Shown here: positions 39,893 to 47,606 of the stretch, one piece after another
Layout: the number at the start of each line of letters is the position of its first letter
Numbering within the stretch: position 1 is the first letter of the stretch
The notes under the pieces: model-generated
Database searches by the model: none
Told to the model about the DNA's origin: nothing
Seen by the model: only the letters and a program-made list of their open reading frames with translations
Virus record (IMG/VR): IMGVR_UViG_3300042568_000868
Location: 1 to 59,083 of that record
From: a virus
Reading direction: 5' to 3' (one strand)
DNA length: 59,083 bases
Translations under genes and position numbers: made by a program

Positions 39893-40519
39893 ATGGCGGA
39901 TGGAAGAACGATAAGCCATAGATTCTTGGTTGAGTCTATGGTAACAAAGCTATCTAACCTTAATATACATAATATGAATGTAAAAGAAGAAGTAGAGAAG
40001 GCTAAAAATGGGTCAGAAAAGGCCTTTACTAATCTGTATAATGAATTCCAAAAGGTAATTTATGTAGCGATATACAATATAGTAAAAAACAAAGAAGTCG
40101 CAGAAGACTTAACATCTGAGACATTTATAAAGATTTACAAAAACTTACACAAATACACAAAAGACTTTTCATTTGTTATGTGGGCTAAAACAATTGCAAA
40201 TCATCATGCTATTGATTATATACGTAGCGGTAAGAATCAATACAACACTCAATCACTTGACGATGAGATGGCAAATGTTATAGAGATTTCTGATTATACA
40301 GATCCTGAAACAAGCCTTATAAACAAAGAGATGGCATTACTAGAAAACGATGCCATTAAGTCATTAACCAAAAGAGAGTATGAAATAGTAAAATTAAGAG
40401 AAGAAGAAATTCCATACTCCAAAATAGCGGAGGAACTTGGAGTTAGCATAGGGACTGTAAAGAGTTCTATTCACAATTATCGTAAAAAAATTAAAAAATA
40501 CATAACCAAAAAAGAATGA
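39893..40519 (+). CDS. ECF-type sigma-70 family factor
   Basis: The 208-aa protein has sigma region 2 with AFTNLYNEFQKVIYVAIYNI (about residues 45-64), VAEDLTSETFIKIYKNLHKY and MWAKTIANHHAIDYIR. Region 4 is a helix-turn-helix: LTKREYEIVKLREEEIPYSK-IAEELGVSIGTVKSSIHNYR (about 158-197). Region 1 and region 3 are absent, as in ECF factors. It should bind host core RNA polymerase and direct it to a phage promoter class, perhaps the middle or late genes. Confidence 0.9.
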   Translation: MADGRTISHRFLVESMVTKLSNLNIHNMNVKEEVEKAKNGSEKAFTNLYNEFQKVIYVAIYNIVKNKEVAEDLTSETFIKIYKNLHKYTKDFSFVMWAKTIANHHAIDYIRSGKNQYNTQSLDDEMANVIEISDYTDPETSLINKEMALLENDAIKSLTKREYEIVKLREEEIPYSKIAEELGVSIGTVKSSIHNYRKKIKKYITKKE

Positions 40520-40523
40520 GTAT

Positions 40524-40922
40524 ATGAAAAAGACAAATCAATTGTCCTCTAGCATTATCAGATTTTTGCTTGAGACGTTTCTTGTTGTTTTATTGGGTGT
40601 GTTTGTTGGAGGAATCCAAGCTACAAATAGCTTAACTGTAATTCGTTCTGAATCCGGAATTTCTTGTGCCAATCACATAGAAAAAGGAACGAAAATTGAA
40701 ACAGTTAAGAAAACTGTAGTTTCTTCAACTAAAGATTGTGTTTGTAATAAAGATGTGTATACACAAGTGTCTCGCAAAAGCCTTGTGATGAATACACTTA
40801 CTTTGTCTAAAATTACAAATAACAATCTTGCTAGCAAATCGACATTGCCGGCAACACCCACTGTTCTAACTGAAAGAGCTCACAGTCCTCCAAGGAGTGA
40901 CAACATAGTTAATACTAGTTAA
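40524..40922 (+). CDS. Membrane-anchored or secreted protein (132 aa)
   Basis: After a short basic start there is one hydrophobic segment (FLLETFLVVLLGVFVGGIQA, residues about 14-33). A Ser/Thr-rich, low-complexity exported part with three cysteines follows. It lies 4 bp after the sigma factor, so a membrane anti-sigma or a surface role can be imagined, but no motif supports either. The sequence resembles the layout of the protein at 41876. Confidence 0.55.
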   Translation: MKKTNQLSSSIIRFLLETFLVVLLGVFVGGIQATNSLTVIRSESGISCANHIEKGTKIETVKKTVVSSTKDCVCNKDVYTQVSRKSLVMNTLTLSKITNNNLASKSTLPATPTVLTERAHSPPRSDNIVNTS

Positions 40923-40983
40923 GTTAAAATAAAAAAACAAAGAAGAAAAAAGAGAAAGTTAGATTTATCAAAAATTTAAAAAA

Positions 40984-40989
40984 AGGAGG
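40984..40989 (+). promoter_or_regulatory. Unusually strong Shine-Dalgarno site (AGGAGG)
   Basis: AGGAGG stands 7 nt before the ATG of the 286-aa gene. Most genes in this window have A/T-rich leaders without such a site, as expected in Bacteroidota, so this gene is translated by a different or enhanced route. Confidence 0.75.
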
Positions 40990-40996
40990 AATTTAT

Positions 40997-41857
40997 ATGA
41001 ATCTTCAAATGAACATGGATCATATGTTCAAATACCGTGAAATCCTTGTAGCAAAATCAGAGCTTGCAAGGCAGTGTGGAAACCAAAGACAGCTAAATGC
41101 TCTATTGAAGAGTATTACCGCAATAGATGTTATGTTGGAATCCGCTTTAATGGCAACAGTTGATAAATGCATGCCTGAGATTAAGTTTAATCTTGATATG
41201 TTTGATTCAACCAGTTTGCAGTTCTTAATGCCGAATGTGAATATCGCATTATTACCAAAAGACACACAAGTAACCCTAAAATTTGATAGCGAAGATGAAA
41301 CTCTACCCAATGGAGACGAAAAGGCATCTACCGTATCAATCATCGAAGGATTATTGAAAAGCAACTTTACCTCAAATATAGAAACTGCAGTAAATCTGTA
41401 TATTGAGAAAATTGATGCAAGTGCGTCGTTAGCCGAAGCATGGTTATCCATCGTAGCTTTATTTCCCGAAAGAGAAGTATTTAAAGTTTGGCACAATTAT
41501 CTAACATCCATTTTCCGTACGCAAGGACCAATAGTTGCATTTGCATCAGCAAAGAAGCATCTTAAACAATGGGATGATTTAGAAGTAGCCAAGTTTATTG
41601 GAAAGCTAATTGAAGATCGCATTGCAACAGAGCCGTATTCTATTGCCAACGAGCTTCAAAATGCCATGAACCCTACTCAAGCCCAAATCTATGGGTATAT
41701 TGAGGACAAAAAGATTTCTTCTTTGATTGACAAAATGAATCTTGAAAACATTAAATCAAAACAAGAATTCGTCCATCGGGTGGTAGCCTATTGCAATCCT
41801 TCCAAAAGAGAGCAAATAGAAAAGCGCCGGAAGAATTATGTAGAGAAAGGTTATTAA
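40997..41857 (+). CDS. Hypothetical protein with strong ribosome binding site (286 aa)
   Basis: It begins MNLQMNMDHMFKYREILVAK. It is helical at both ends, with a beta region near residues 85-105 (VTLKFDSEDETLPNGDEKAS). The C-terminus is basic (NPSKREQIEKRRKNYVEKGY). No domain is recognised. The sequence uses more G+C-rich codons than its neighbours. It sits between two membrane-protein genes. The full Shine-Dalgarno sequence and codon use suggest high expression. Confidence 0.65.
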   Translation: MNLQMNMDHMFKYREILVAKSELARQCGNQRQLNALLKSITAIDVMLESALMATVDKCMPEIKFNLDMFDSTSLQFLMPNVNIALLPKDTQVTLKFDSEDETLPNGDEKASTVSIIEGLLKSNFTSNIETAVNLYIEKIDASASLAEAWLSIVALFPEREVFKVWHNYLTSIFRTQGPIVAFASAKKHLKQWDDLEVAKFIGKLIEDRIATEPYSIANELQNAMNPTQAQIYGYIEDKKISSLIDKMNLENIKSKQEFVHRVVAYCNPSKREQIEKRRKNYVEKGY

Positions 41858-41875
41858 CTATAAATTGAGTGCAAA

Positions 41876-42274
41876 ATGAAAAATATAGTTAAATTTATCT
41901 GGATCCTCTCTATGTTTTGTTTAGGGATGTTTTTCCACACACACGACTTAGTGTCTGTCGAGAACATAAAATACAAAGCGATTTCTACATCTGAGTTAAT
42001 CAACAAAGATGTTCAATGTGTTTCTGACTTACTTAAAGTAAGCAAGGGATATCCTGAAACCACTAAAGCAATTAAACCTGCTCTAGTAAAATGTAAAGAG
42101 ATAAAAACTATTAAATCATCGAACAAGGAACTTGCCGCTACGAGAACCTCTGAGAACACGTTTAATAGAACATCTGAATCTGGAATAGCAACGTCGTTAG
42201 ATGAGCCTGGCTCCAGTGGAATACTTCATATTGATTATACAAAGAATCCTATCGAAGTTGTTTTTACATTTTAA
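41876..42274 (+). CDS. Membrane-anchored or secreted protein (132 aa)
   Basis: It has an N-terminal hydrophobic segment (MKNIVKFIWILSMFCLGMFF) and a Ser/Thr-rich exported part with two cysteines. The length and build match the protein at 40524, although sequence identity is low. Function is unknown. Confidence 0.55.
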   Translation: MKNIVKFIWILSMFCLGMFFHTHDLVSVENIKYKAISTSELINKDVQCVSDLLKVSKGYPETTKAIKPALVKCKEIKTIKSSNKELAATRTSENTFNRTSESGIATSLDEPGSSGILHIDYTKNPIEVVFTF

Positions 42275-42286
42275 ATAAAGAAAGTT

Positions 42287-42661
42287 ATGGATAAAGTAAA
42301 AATTGAAATTGCAAGATTAGTTTCTTGCAGAGTAAGAAGGCTCAAGGAAGCATTAATGGAAACAAGGGAATTGCGTTATGTCAAATTATATGGCAGTGAA
42401 AGATACGAATTCAACTTAAGAGAACTCCAAGAAAAGCTCGAGTTTGATATTTTAACATATCAGACAAGAATCAAAAAAAGTCTTTGTTCATTAACTGGAT
42501 ATTCCAGTAAAACAGATCTCGAGATAGAATATTTATCAAAAGAAGATCTTAAATCAGAAACTTTAGATATCTCTAAATTGCAAGATGGGAGTCGCCTCTT
42601 GAATTTGAAAACAGGAGAAATATCTACACAGAGAGCTAGAAATCTGTCTAATCCAAATTAG
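42287..42661 (+). CDS. Basic helical protein (124 aa), unknown function
   Basis: It begins MDKVKIEIARLVSCRVRRLK and is helical and strongly charged through residue 75, ending with a short polar tail. It is the last gene before the 1.7-kb non-coding region. A stable hairpin follows its stop directly. Confidence 0.55.
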   Translation: MDKVKIEIARLVSCRVRRLKEALMETRELRYVKLYGSERYEFNLRELQEKLEFDILTYQTRIKKSLCSLTGYSSKTDLEIEYLSKEDLKSETLDISKLQDGSRLLNLKTGEISTQRARNLSNPN

Positions 42662-44341
42662 CTATACAGATACCTTTTAAAACAGAAAAGGGGTATGTAT
42701 ATAGAGTTAGTTAACATGTATAATCTTTTAATTAGTATATGCTGGCTTGATGATGGATCAATTAAATTTGCCAGATACTAAAAGCGATTGGGAGCTATCG
42801 CTATACAAAATGCTCAAAAATGTAGGTGATACGTGGTTGCAGCCTAGACCGAAAGGGAATATCGTCAAGCAACAACAAGGTGTTTAAGCTTCACTATAGA
42901 AGAAGTAGAATCTATGTCTTAGCTTTTGAACTAAGCAGGAGATTAAGGCGAAGGCCGACATGTTTTTAGACATTCACGCAATATCAATGAGAAGCGGAAA
43001 GGTGTGTCCCTTTCAGAATGTAATAGTATGCTTCACAAGCAGACCATGCACATGGGAAAAAAGTGCAGAATAAATCAGTTCAATTTGAGTTTATTCACAA
43101 TATATTAAATTAGGCGGAAGAATAAACAGGTTTGAAAGAAAACCCCGGCCAGAAGACGACGGTATTTATATGGAAACATGTAAACGAGATTGATCTATTT
43201 AATATAAAATCGCTGCAAAAGTTATATGGTGAAACATTTAATCTAAGCACAATAGGCGATATAATTCAGCTCTCAAGTCTTGGCTTAATTTGGGTTCGAT
43301 TCCCAATATACCTTTAGGTTAAAAGATGCAGACATTCGTCGTTTCGAGATGTTAGACGAAGTAAAATAAGGAACATCCAGGCATCGCTGTGTTGTAGTGG
43401 CCTAAAACTACTGATGGACATTCTAGTAATAAAAGCTAGAGAACCTGAGAATCGGGGTATAACGATAGTCTTAACCCTAAACCAACGTCCCTTAATTCAC
43501 TATTCGACGAGACAGAAATGTGATATATCAGATACTATCCTACCGGCGATAAAACGTATCGCTTTAGCATAAAAGTAGTGTATTACTGTCTATAATATGC
43601 GAAAAGAACTGAAACAGTTCAATGCTTCTCAATAGTGGAAGGTCAACCACTCAAAAACCTTATTTAGAGGTCCCCTAATGAGCGCAAGTGATGATTAGGT
43701 ACTCTACTCCAATAAACAAATTCTAGACCCTTAGCGGGGCGCTAAATGCGTCGAAACTAAGCCTACATTAGCTCGATCAAGTGATTACTAATGCGGTACA
43801 CAAGCTAGATTACAAAACTCAACCCAGGTGTAAGCCCTGGCATAGGAACTTCAGAAAACTATCTCCTCATTAGAGACAGGAATTGATACAAAGTTCGTTG
43901 TTTTACCAAAGTTTTATCTTTTTTCCAAACAAAAAAGTATATGCAAAAACATATGTCTCTTTAATTCTATTTCAATATATTGCTATTAGTGTATTTGAAT
44001 CGAAGTTATGACTCGACAGTTGTTCGATAGATTGTAAAGATAATAATGTGATAGAGCCACATATTACTTGGACAATATATGTTTTAGCATCCCAATTATA
44101 TAAATATGGACTGCATTGGCGTAAACCCAAATCGTTATCGTAAATAACGTGTCTATTTAAAAACAACAGAATTCTTTAAATGTAAGACGATAGTTAAGTT
44201 AACCCCGCATGGTGAACATTACGTCCTGTTAAAAGAAAGTATAGTAAAAAGATTTACTGTACGTAGACGCTCAAAAAATTCTACAATAAGTTTTATCGTA
44301 AGAGTTTAGTAGACTACAAAAAGAGAAAATAAAATAGTTTT
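42662..44341 (+). ncRNA. Candidate giant structured RNA region (~1.7 kb)
   Basis: No credible gene is found on either strand. Stable hairpins occur every 40-80 nt. CTATA..ATACCTTTT pairs with AAAAGGGGTAT..TATAG (42662-42704). Others are CTGGC/GCCAG enclosing TTGAT/ATCAA (42742-42774), AGCGAT/ATCGCT (42783-42802), GAAAGG/CCTTTC (42997-43014), GCGATA/TATCGC (43546-43562) and GAACTG-AAA-CAGTTC (43606-43620). Further ones are CCTAAT/ATTAGG (43674-43699), CATTAG/CTAATG (43766-43793) and CCAGG/CCTGG (43824-43840). The extent and number of transcripts are unknown. It compares in size with known large ornate RNAs. Confidence 0.5.
43254..43314 (+). ncRNA. tRNA-like 3' half with canonical T arm
   Basis: TTGGG-TTCGATT-CCCAA (43290-43306) is a perfect T arm. 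The following TATACCT can pair with AGG and TATA at 43254-43263 if CGA is bulged. The middle lacks normal D and anticodon arms. It lies inside the 1.7-kb RNA region, so it may be a domain of it and not an independent tRNA. Confidence 0.4.
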
Positions 44342-44352
44342 TTAATCAATAA
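44342..44352 (+). promoter_or_regulatory. Recurring leader motif TTAATCAATAA
   Basis: This motif stands 14 bp before the 156-aa gene. The same 11 bases are found at 30268, 33678, 35897 and 36940, always 5-15 bp before a gene that follows a non-coding stretch. It may be a translation-enhancing leader. Confidence 0.55.
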
Positions 44353-44365
44353 AAAATATAAAGTT

Positions 44366-44836
44366 ATGAGCAAAAATAAAATGAAAAATTTCCAAGGTTT
44401 ATTTGGAGGCGCAATTCACTCTATCGTAAGTACTTCAGTTGACGCAGGATACCGGGCTAAGTCCGATGAAGAAAAAATCAATGTACAAGCTAAATTGTAC
44501 ACAGTAAAAACTGTAAACGTAAACAGCTTGAAGCTTGCAAAAGCAGAAGGTGGTGTTGACGTTGTTATCGTTAACGGAGGCGAAGAAGGCCTAACTTTAC
44601 CATGTACCCATGAATTTGTTACCAAAGCCGATCAAGTTGCCACATCTACTGATGGTGTAACTGGAAAATGGTTTGGAGAATATGCCGTTTGTGCAGATTT
44701 CTGCAATGCAATGAATGGAGCTGAAAAAGCTCGACTAGAAAAGATCATGAAAGATCTTCAAGGACAAATCGGCTGTTTGACTGATGTAATTTCTGCAAAC
44801 AACCAAAAACGCGAAGTATATAACTTCGAAGACTAA
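44366..44836 (+). CDS. Hypothetical, probably well-expressed protein (156 aa)
   Basis: It begins MSKNKMKNFQGLFGGAIHSI. A beta-rich middle with KTVNVNSLKLAKAEGGVDVV and a polar C-terminus follow. Codons are balanced and G+C-richer than in most nearby genes. It follows the giant non-coding region and leads an operon with the 180-aa gene 8 bp downstream. No domain is recognised. Confidence 0.6.
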   Translation: MSKNKMKNFQGLFGGAIHSIVSTSVDAGYRAKSDEEKINVQAKLYTVKTVNVNSLKLAKAEGGVDVVIVNGGEEGLTLPCTHEFVTKADQVATSTDGVTGKWFGEYAVCADFCNAMNGAEKARLEKIMKDLQGQIGCLTDVISANNQKREVYNFED

Positions 44837-44844
44837 TACTTGCC

Positions 44845-45387
44845 ATGAGAGTAAAATTGGATCGGTACGACAAGTTGAGACTAGCCGAGCTAGTTGACTC
44901 TTGTCTTACCATAACCAACGACTACACAATTAGTAGTAGTGGTGAAGTAGATTACTCTGAACAAGGTCTGGTAATGAGAGTCATAAAAGGCGTGGAAGCG
45001 TCTAAAATGGATTTCCTTACAGTAGTACATAATGTATCCGAATCAATCATGGGTAGAGTTAATTTAAATGATTACTCTAAATTCCTATGTGGTAAAGCAC
45101 TTGGAATTTTGATTGATACAAATAACAGACCAGAAGTAATCAAATGTCTTTATGCAGCCTTTCTGCTTAAGGACAATCTGCTTGCAACACCAAATGGACG
45201 TGGAAATGCCAGCCAAGGTCCACTAAAAATAGATAAAATAGAAAAGGTGACTAGAACGGAAATCGTACCGGCAAAATTTGAAAAGATTCCTACTAGTAAT
45301 GACCTTGCTCGAAATTTATCTAAAGATGTTGCAAATATCTTGAACAACGAACTCGAAAGAGGCTCTATTATCGTAATTAATGAATAA
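44845..45387 (+). CDS. Hypothetical protein (180 aa)
   Basis: It begins MRVKLDRYDKLRLAELVDSC. The first 110 residues look like an all-helical domain. After that comes a linker and a C-terminal helix, SNDLARNLSKDVANILNNEL. It is the partner of the 156-aa gene. Function is unknown. Confidence 0.6.
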   Translation: MRVKLDRYDKLRLAELVDSCLTITNDYTISSSGEVDYSEQGLVMRVIKGVEASKMDFLTVVHNVSESIMGRVNLNDYSKFLCGKALGILIDTNNRPEVIKCLYAAFLLKDNLLATPNGRGNASQGPLKIDKIEKVTRTEIVPAKFEKIPTSNDLARNLSKDVANILNNELERGSIIVINE

Positions 45388-45710
45388 AAGCATAAATCAA
45401 TAATATATTTTATTTAATCTAGAGAATTCAGCTAGAGTAACATCCTAATTGATATTTGTGTATAGTTGGAGTAACATCGTAATACTATATACATGTCGAA
45501 ATATCAGGCTATGTTTTCTTGAAATTGAATTTTAAATATATTATTGGTTGAAAAAAAAATATTAATATAGGAGAGGGGTAACACCCTTTCCTATATCTAA
45601 TAATATGTAAATGGTTATTGTAGGTTCGATTCCTACTATCATACACGGGAAGATTAAGATTTCTGGTTGAACAATTAAAAAAAGTATCAATCTTAAATAA
45701 TAATCAATAT
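45388..45710 (+). ncRNA. Non-coding stretch with a 13-bp hairpin and a T-arm-like element
   Basis: ATATAGGAGAGGG (45565-45577) pairs with CCCTTTCCTATAT (45584-45596), 13 bp with one G-U. A canonical T arm GTAGG-TTCGATT-CCTAC follows (45620-45636) with TATCATA after it, but a matching 5' acceptor strand is weak (TATG at 45604 only). No gene is seen. It may be a short structured RNA with a tRNA-like end. Confidence 0.45.
45435..45483. repeat. 15-bp direct repeat, 34 bp apart
   Basis: GAGTAACATC(C/G)TAAT occurs at 45435-45449 and 45469-45483, with one difference. The 34-bp period equals that of the pair at 29763/29797. Confidence 0.6.
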
Positions 45711-46187
45711 ATGCAAAACATTTTTAACAAACTTACAGTAAAAAAGAATTTCACTCCAACACAATTGATCGAAAAACGCGAATCTCTAATTGAAGATATC
45801 AAACGCGAATGGAAACGAATCCTATCTTTCAATGTAGTTACCAACGGTACAAAACAAGTGTTTGACTTGAAAGCTGTATATAAACAAATTAAATCATTTG
45901 AAGCTGATTTAATCGACATTAAAGTATCTATCCAGGCTGTGAATATGGGATTAACCTCTCTATCTCAAATGCCTAAAGAAAGCTCCTATCCATCAATCTT
46001 CATCTTATCTCAATTGAAAGAGCATAAGTTGAAATTGCAAAAAATTCCTACAAAAAAAGAGGAAGGAGAATCAGTAGTTTTCACTCGAAAATTCATTGAT
46101 GAAGAAGTAGGAAAAATTGACGCACAAATCAAGAAAATTGAAAAAGAACTTGCAGATTACAATTCAGAAATCGTTTTTACAGTCTAA
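45711..46187 (+). CDS. Coiled-coil protein (158 aa), unknown function
   Basis: It begins MQNIFNKLTVKKNFTPTQLI and is almost wholly helical, with VFDLKAVYKQIKSFEADLID (about residues 49-68) and EEVGKIDAQIKKIEKELADY near the end. It lies 3 bp before the 240-aa gene. It could be a structural or assembly partner of that protein. Confidence 0.6.
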   Translation: MQNIFNKLTVKKNFTPTQLIEKRESLIEDIKREWKRILSFNVVTNGTKQVFDLKAVYKQIKSFEADLIDIKVSIQAVNMGLTSLSQMPKESSYPSIFILSQLKEHKLKLQKIPTKKEEGESVVFTRKFIDEEVGKIDAQIKKIEKELADYNSEIVFTV

Positions 46188-46190
46188 CGT

Positions 46191-46913
46191 ATGGTTATAT
46201 TATTAGAAAACAAAGTTTTACCATGGGAATGTGAAGTTCTCACGTATAAATTGCACGAGAAATTAACAAACTCGATTATATTCGTAAATGCCCAGATGCC
46301 ATTATTTGATTTGGTATGTAAAGACAGACGAGACAGCTCCAAACGAGTTATTCAAAACAAGCTGCGAGGTGATTCATTTTGTGATTACGTTACAGATGAA
46401 GAACTCAAAGAAAAAGGCGTATCTGTTGCAAGAGAACGAATATACGAGCAACTTACTCGACGAATGAACGAATATGGATTCTATGACGATCTTGAGACTA
46501 ATAGTGTAACATCTAAAAGCCCAATATTCATAGTGTCTAATCTTGACGACAAACTAAAGAATGAATTCACTGACTCATTTAGTAATACATACATACTTAA
46601 TAAGGAGGAAGGGAAATACACTATTGAGAGTTTTCTTGAAAGTAGTGATATTCTTTCATGTTTAAGTGGGATGCTAAATGAAGGGACTGAGGTTATTCAA
46701 AATGAAGATGACTTGCTGGCCTTTATTGAAGAAAAGAAGGCAGAAAAAGCCAAGTTAGATGCAAATAAGTCTTTAATCGAAGACGAAGAGCATCAAAACT
46801 TATCAGAGCATCTTGACAGACTGGCGCATACAGAGATTTTTGATTTCGGACTTGCAGAGCCGCCAACTGATAGAGCTGTTGATTTTCAAGAGCTCGTAAT
46901 GAATGCTGCATAA
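46191..46913 (+). CDS. Hypothetical protein (240 aa)
   Basis: It begins MVILLENKVLPWECEVLTYK. It has an alpha/beta first half containing RRDSSKRVIQNKLRGDSFCD and an acidic helical C-terminal half with EEKKAEKAKLDANKSLIEDE. It follows the coiled-coil gene with a 3-bp gap. No enzymatic motif is recognised. Confidence 0.6.
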   Translation: MVILLENKVLPWECEVLTYKLHEKLTNSIIFVNAQMPLFDLVCKDRRDSSKRVIQNKLRGDSFCDYVTDEELKEKGVSVARERIYEQLTRRMNEYGFYDDLETNSVTSKSPIFIVSNLDDKLKNEFTDSFSNTYILNKEEGKYTIESFLESSDILSCLSGMLNEGTEVIQNEDDLLAFIEEKKAEKAKLDANKSLIEDEEHQNLSEHLDRLAHTEIFDFGLAEPPTDRAVDFQELVMNAA

Positions 46914-46926
46914 AAACAAAAAAAAA

Positions 46927-46982
46927 TAGGAATGATGGTGAAGTCGCTTAATAGCGAACTGGGTTCAATCCCCAGATTCTAA
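46927..46982 (+). ncRNA. D-armless tRNA-like element
   Basis: T arm CTGGG-TTCAATC-CCCAG (46959-46975) is canonical. The acceptor pairs TAG(G)AAT with ATTCTA. A single hairpin TCGCT-TAAT-AGCGA (46944-46957) takes the place of the anticodon arm, again with a 4-nt loop, and no D arm is present. It lies in the 132-bp gap before the next gene. It parallels the shortened arm of the element at 38338. Confidence 0.45.
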
Positions 46983-47045
46983 CAAAACAAATCCTTTCAG
47001 ATAATATCACATAGAAATTTTTAAACTTTAAAGTAATAAAAACCT

Positions 47046-47606
47046 ATGCTGATAGAATTGGATTTAGATGAGGCGAAACGCCTTAAACTAACAATTAATC
47101 AGTTTTTATTGATTAAACTACTAATAGACAAGATCGATATCAAATCGTTGCTGGATGTTATCCCCATCAGCGAGAATGACGTTAGTATTTTAATTGAAAA
47201 AGATGTATTGACAAAAGAGTCTCTTGGCAGAGATATAAACAAAGTCGAACTAAGCGAAAGAATACTCGGAGAGATAAATCAAAGAGACTATTTTATGGAA
47301 TTTTATAACCTATATCCTATATCAGTTACAAGAACTGACAATAGGAAGGACTACTTAAGATCTGACATGTCTAGATGTAGAAGGTATTATGAAAAGGAAA
47401 TAGGAAATAGCTTAGCAAAACATGAACATATGATGAATTGTCTTAGATTCGAAACAGAGTTGAGAAGAAGAGAAAATTCAATGGGGTTCATGAAACGAAT
47501 GAGCAAATGGCTTATGTCTGAAGAATGGCTAATATACAATGATGCTATGCAAGAAAACTCAGGCAAGAAAGAAGAAAGATATCAGTATGGAACAGACATC
47601 GAGTAA
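47046..47606 (+). CDS. Hypothetical protein upstream of the helicase (186 aa)
   Basis: It begins MLIELDLDEAKRLKLTINQF. The first part (TINQFLLIKLLIDKIDIKSL...) looks like a winged helix of replication-initiator type. The C-terminal half is helical and basic. The end overlaps the helicase start by 20 bp, so it is coupled to it. A helicase loader or initiator role is possible but not shown. Confidence 0.55.
   Translation: MLIELDLDEAKRLKLTINQFLLIKLLIDKIDIKSLLDVIPISENDVSILIEKDVLTKESLGRDINKVELSERILGEINQRDYFMEFYNLYPISVTRTDNRKDYLRSDMSRCRRYYEKEIGNSLAKHEHMMNCLRFETELRRRENSMGFMKRMSKWLMSEEWLIYNDAMQENSGKKEERYQYGTDIE

Noticed and set aside
42930-42950. Anticodon-arm-like hairpin CTTAG/CTAAG with CTTTTGAA loop
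   Set aside because: The loop has eight bases and no acceptor or T arm lies at the right distance, so it is not called a tRNA.
42900-42960. 16S-like GGCGAAGGC in the giant RNA region
   Set aside because: A nine-base match to the 16S segment near the 690 loop is too short and lacks a supporting repeat, so chance is likely.
43132-43317. 61-codon open frame inside the 1.7-kb RNA region
   Set aside because: It runs through a perfect tRNA-type T arm and several hairpins, and has no supporting leader or homology.
43972-44166. 64-codon minus-strand frame in the same region
   Set aside because: It lies opposite to all genes of this arm and overlaps structured sequence.
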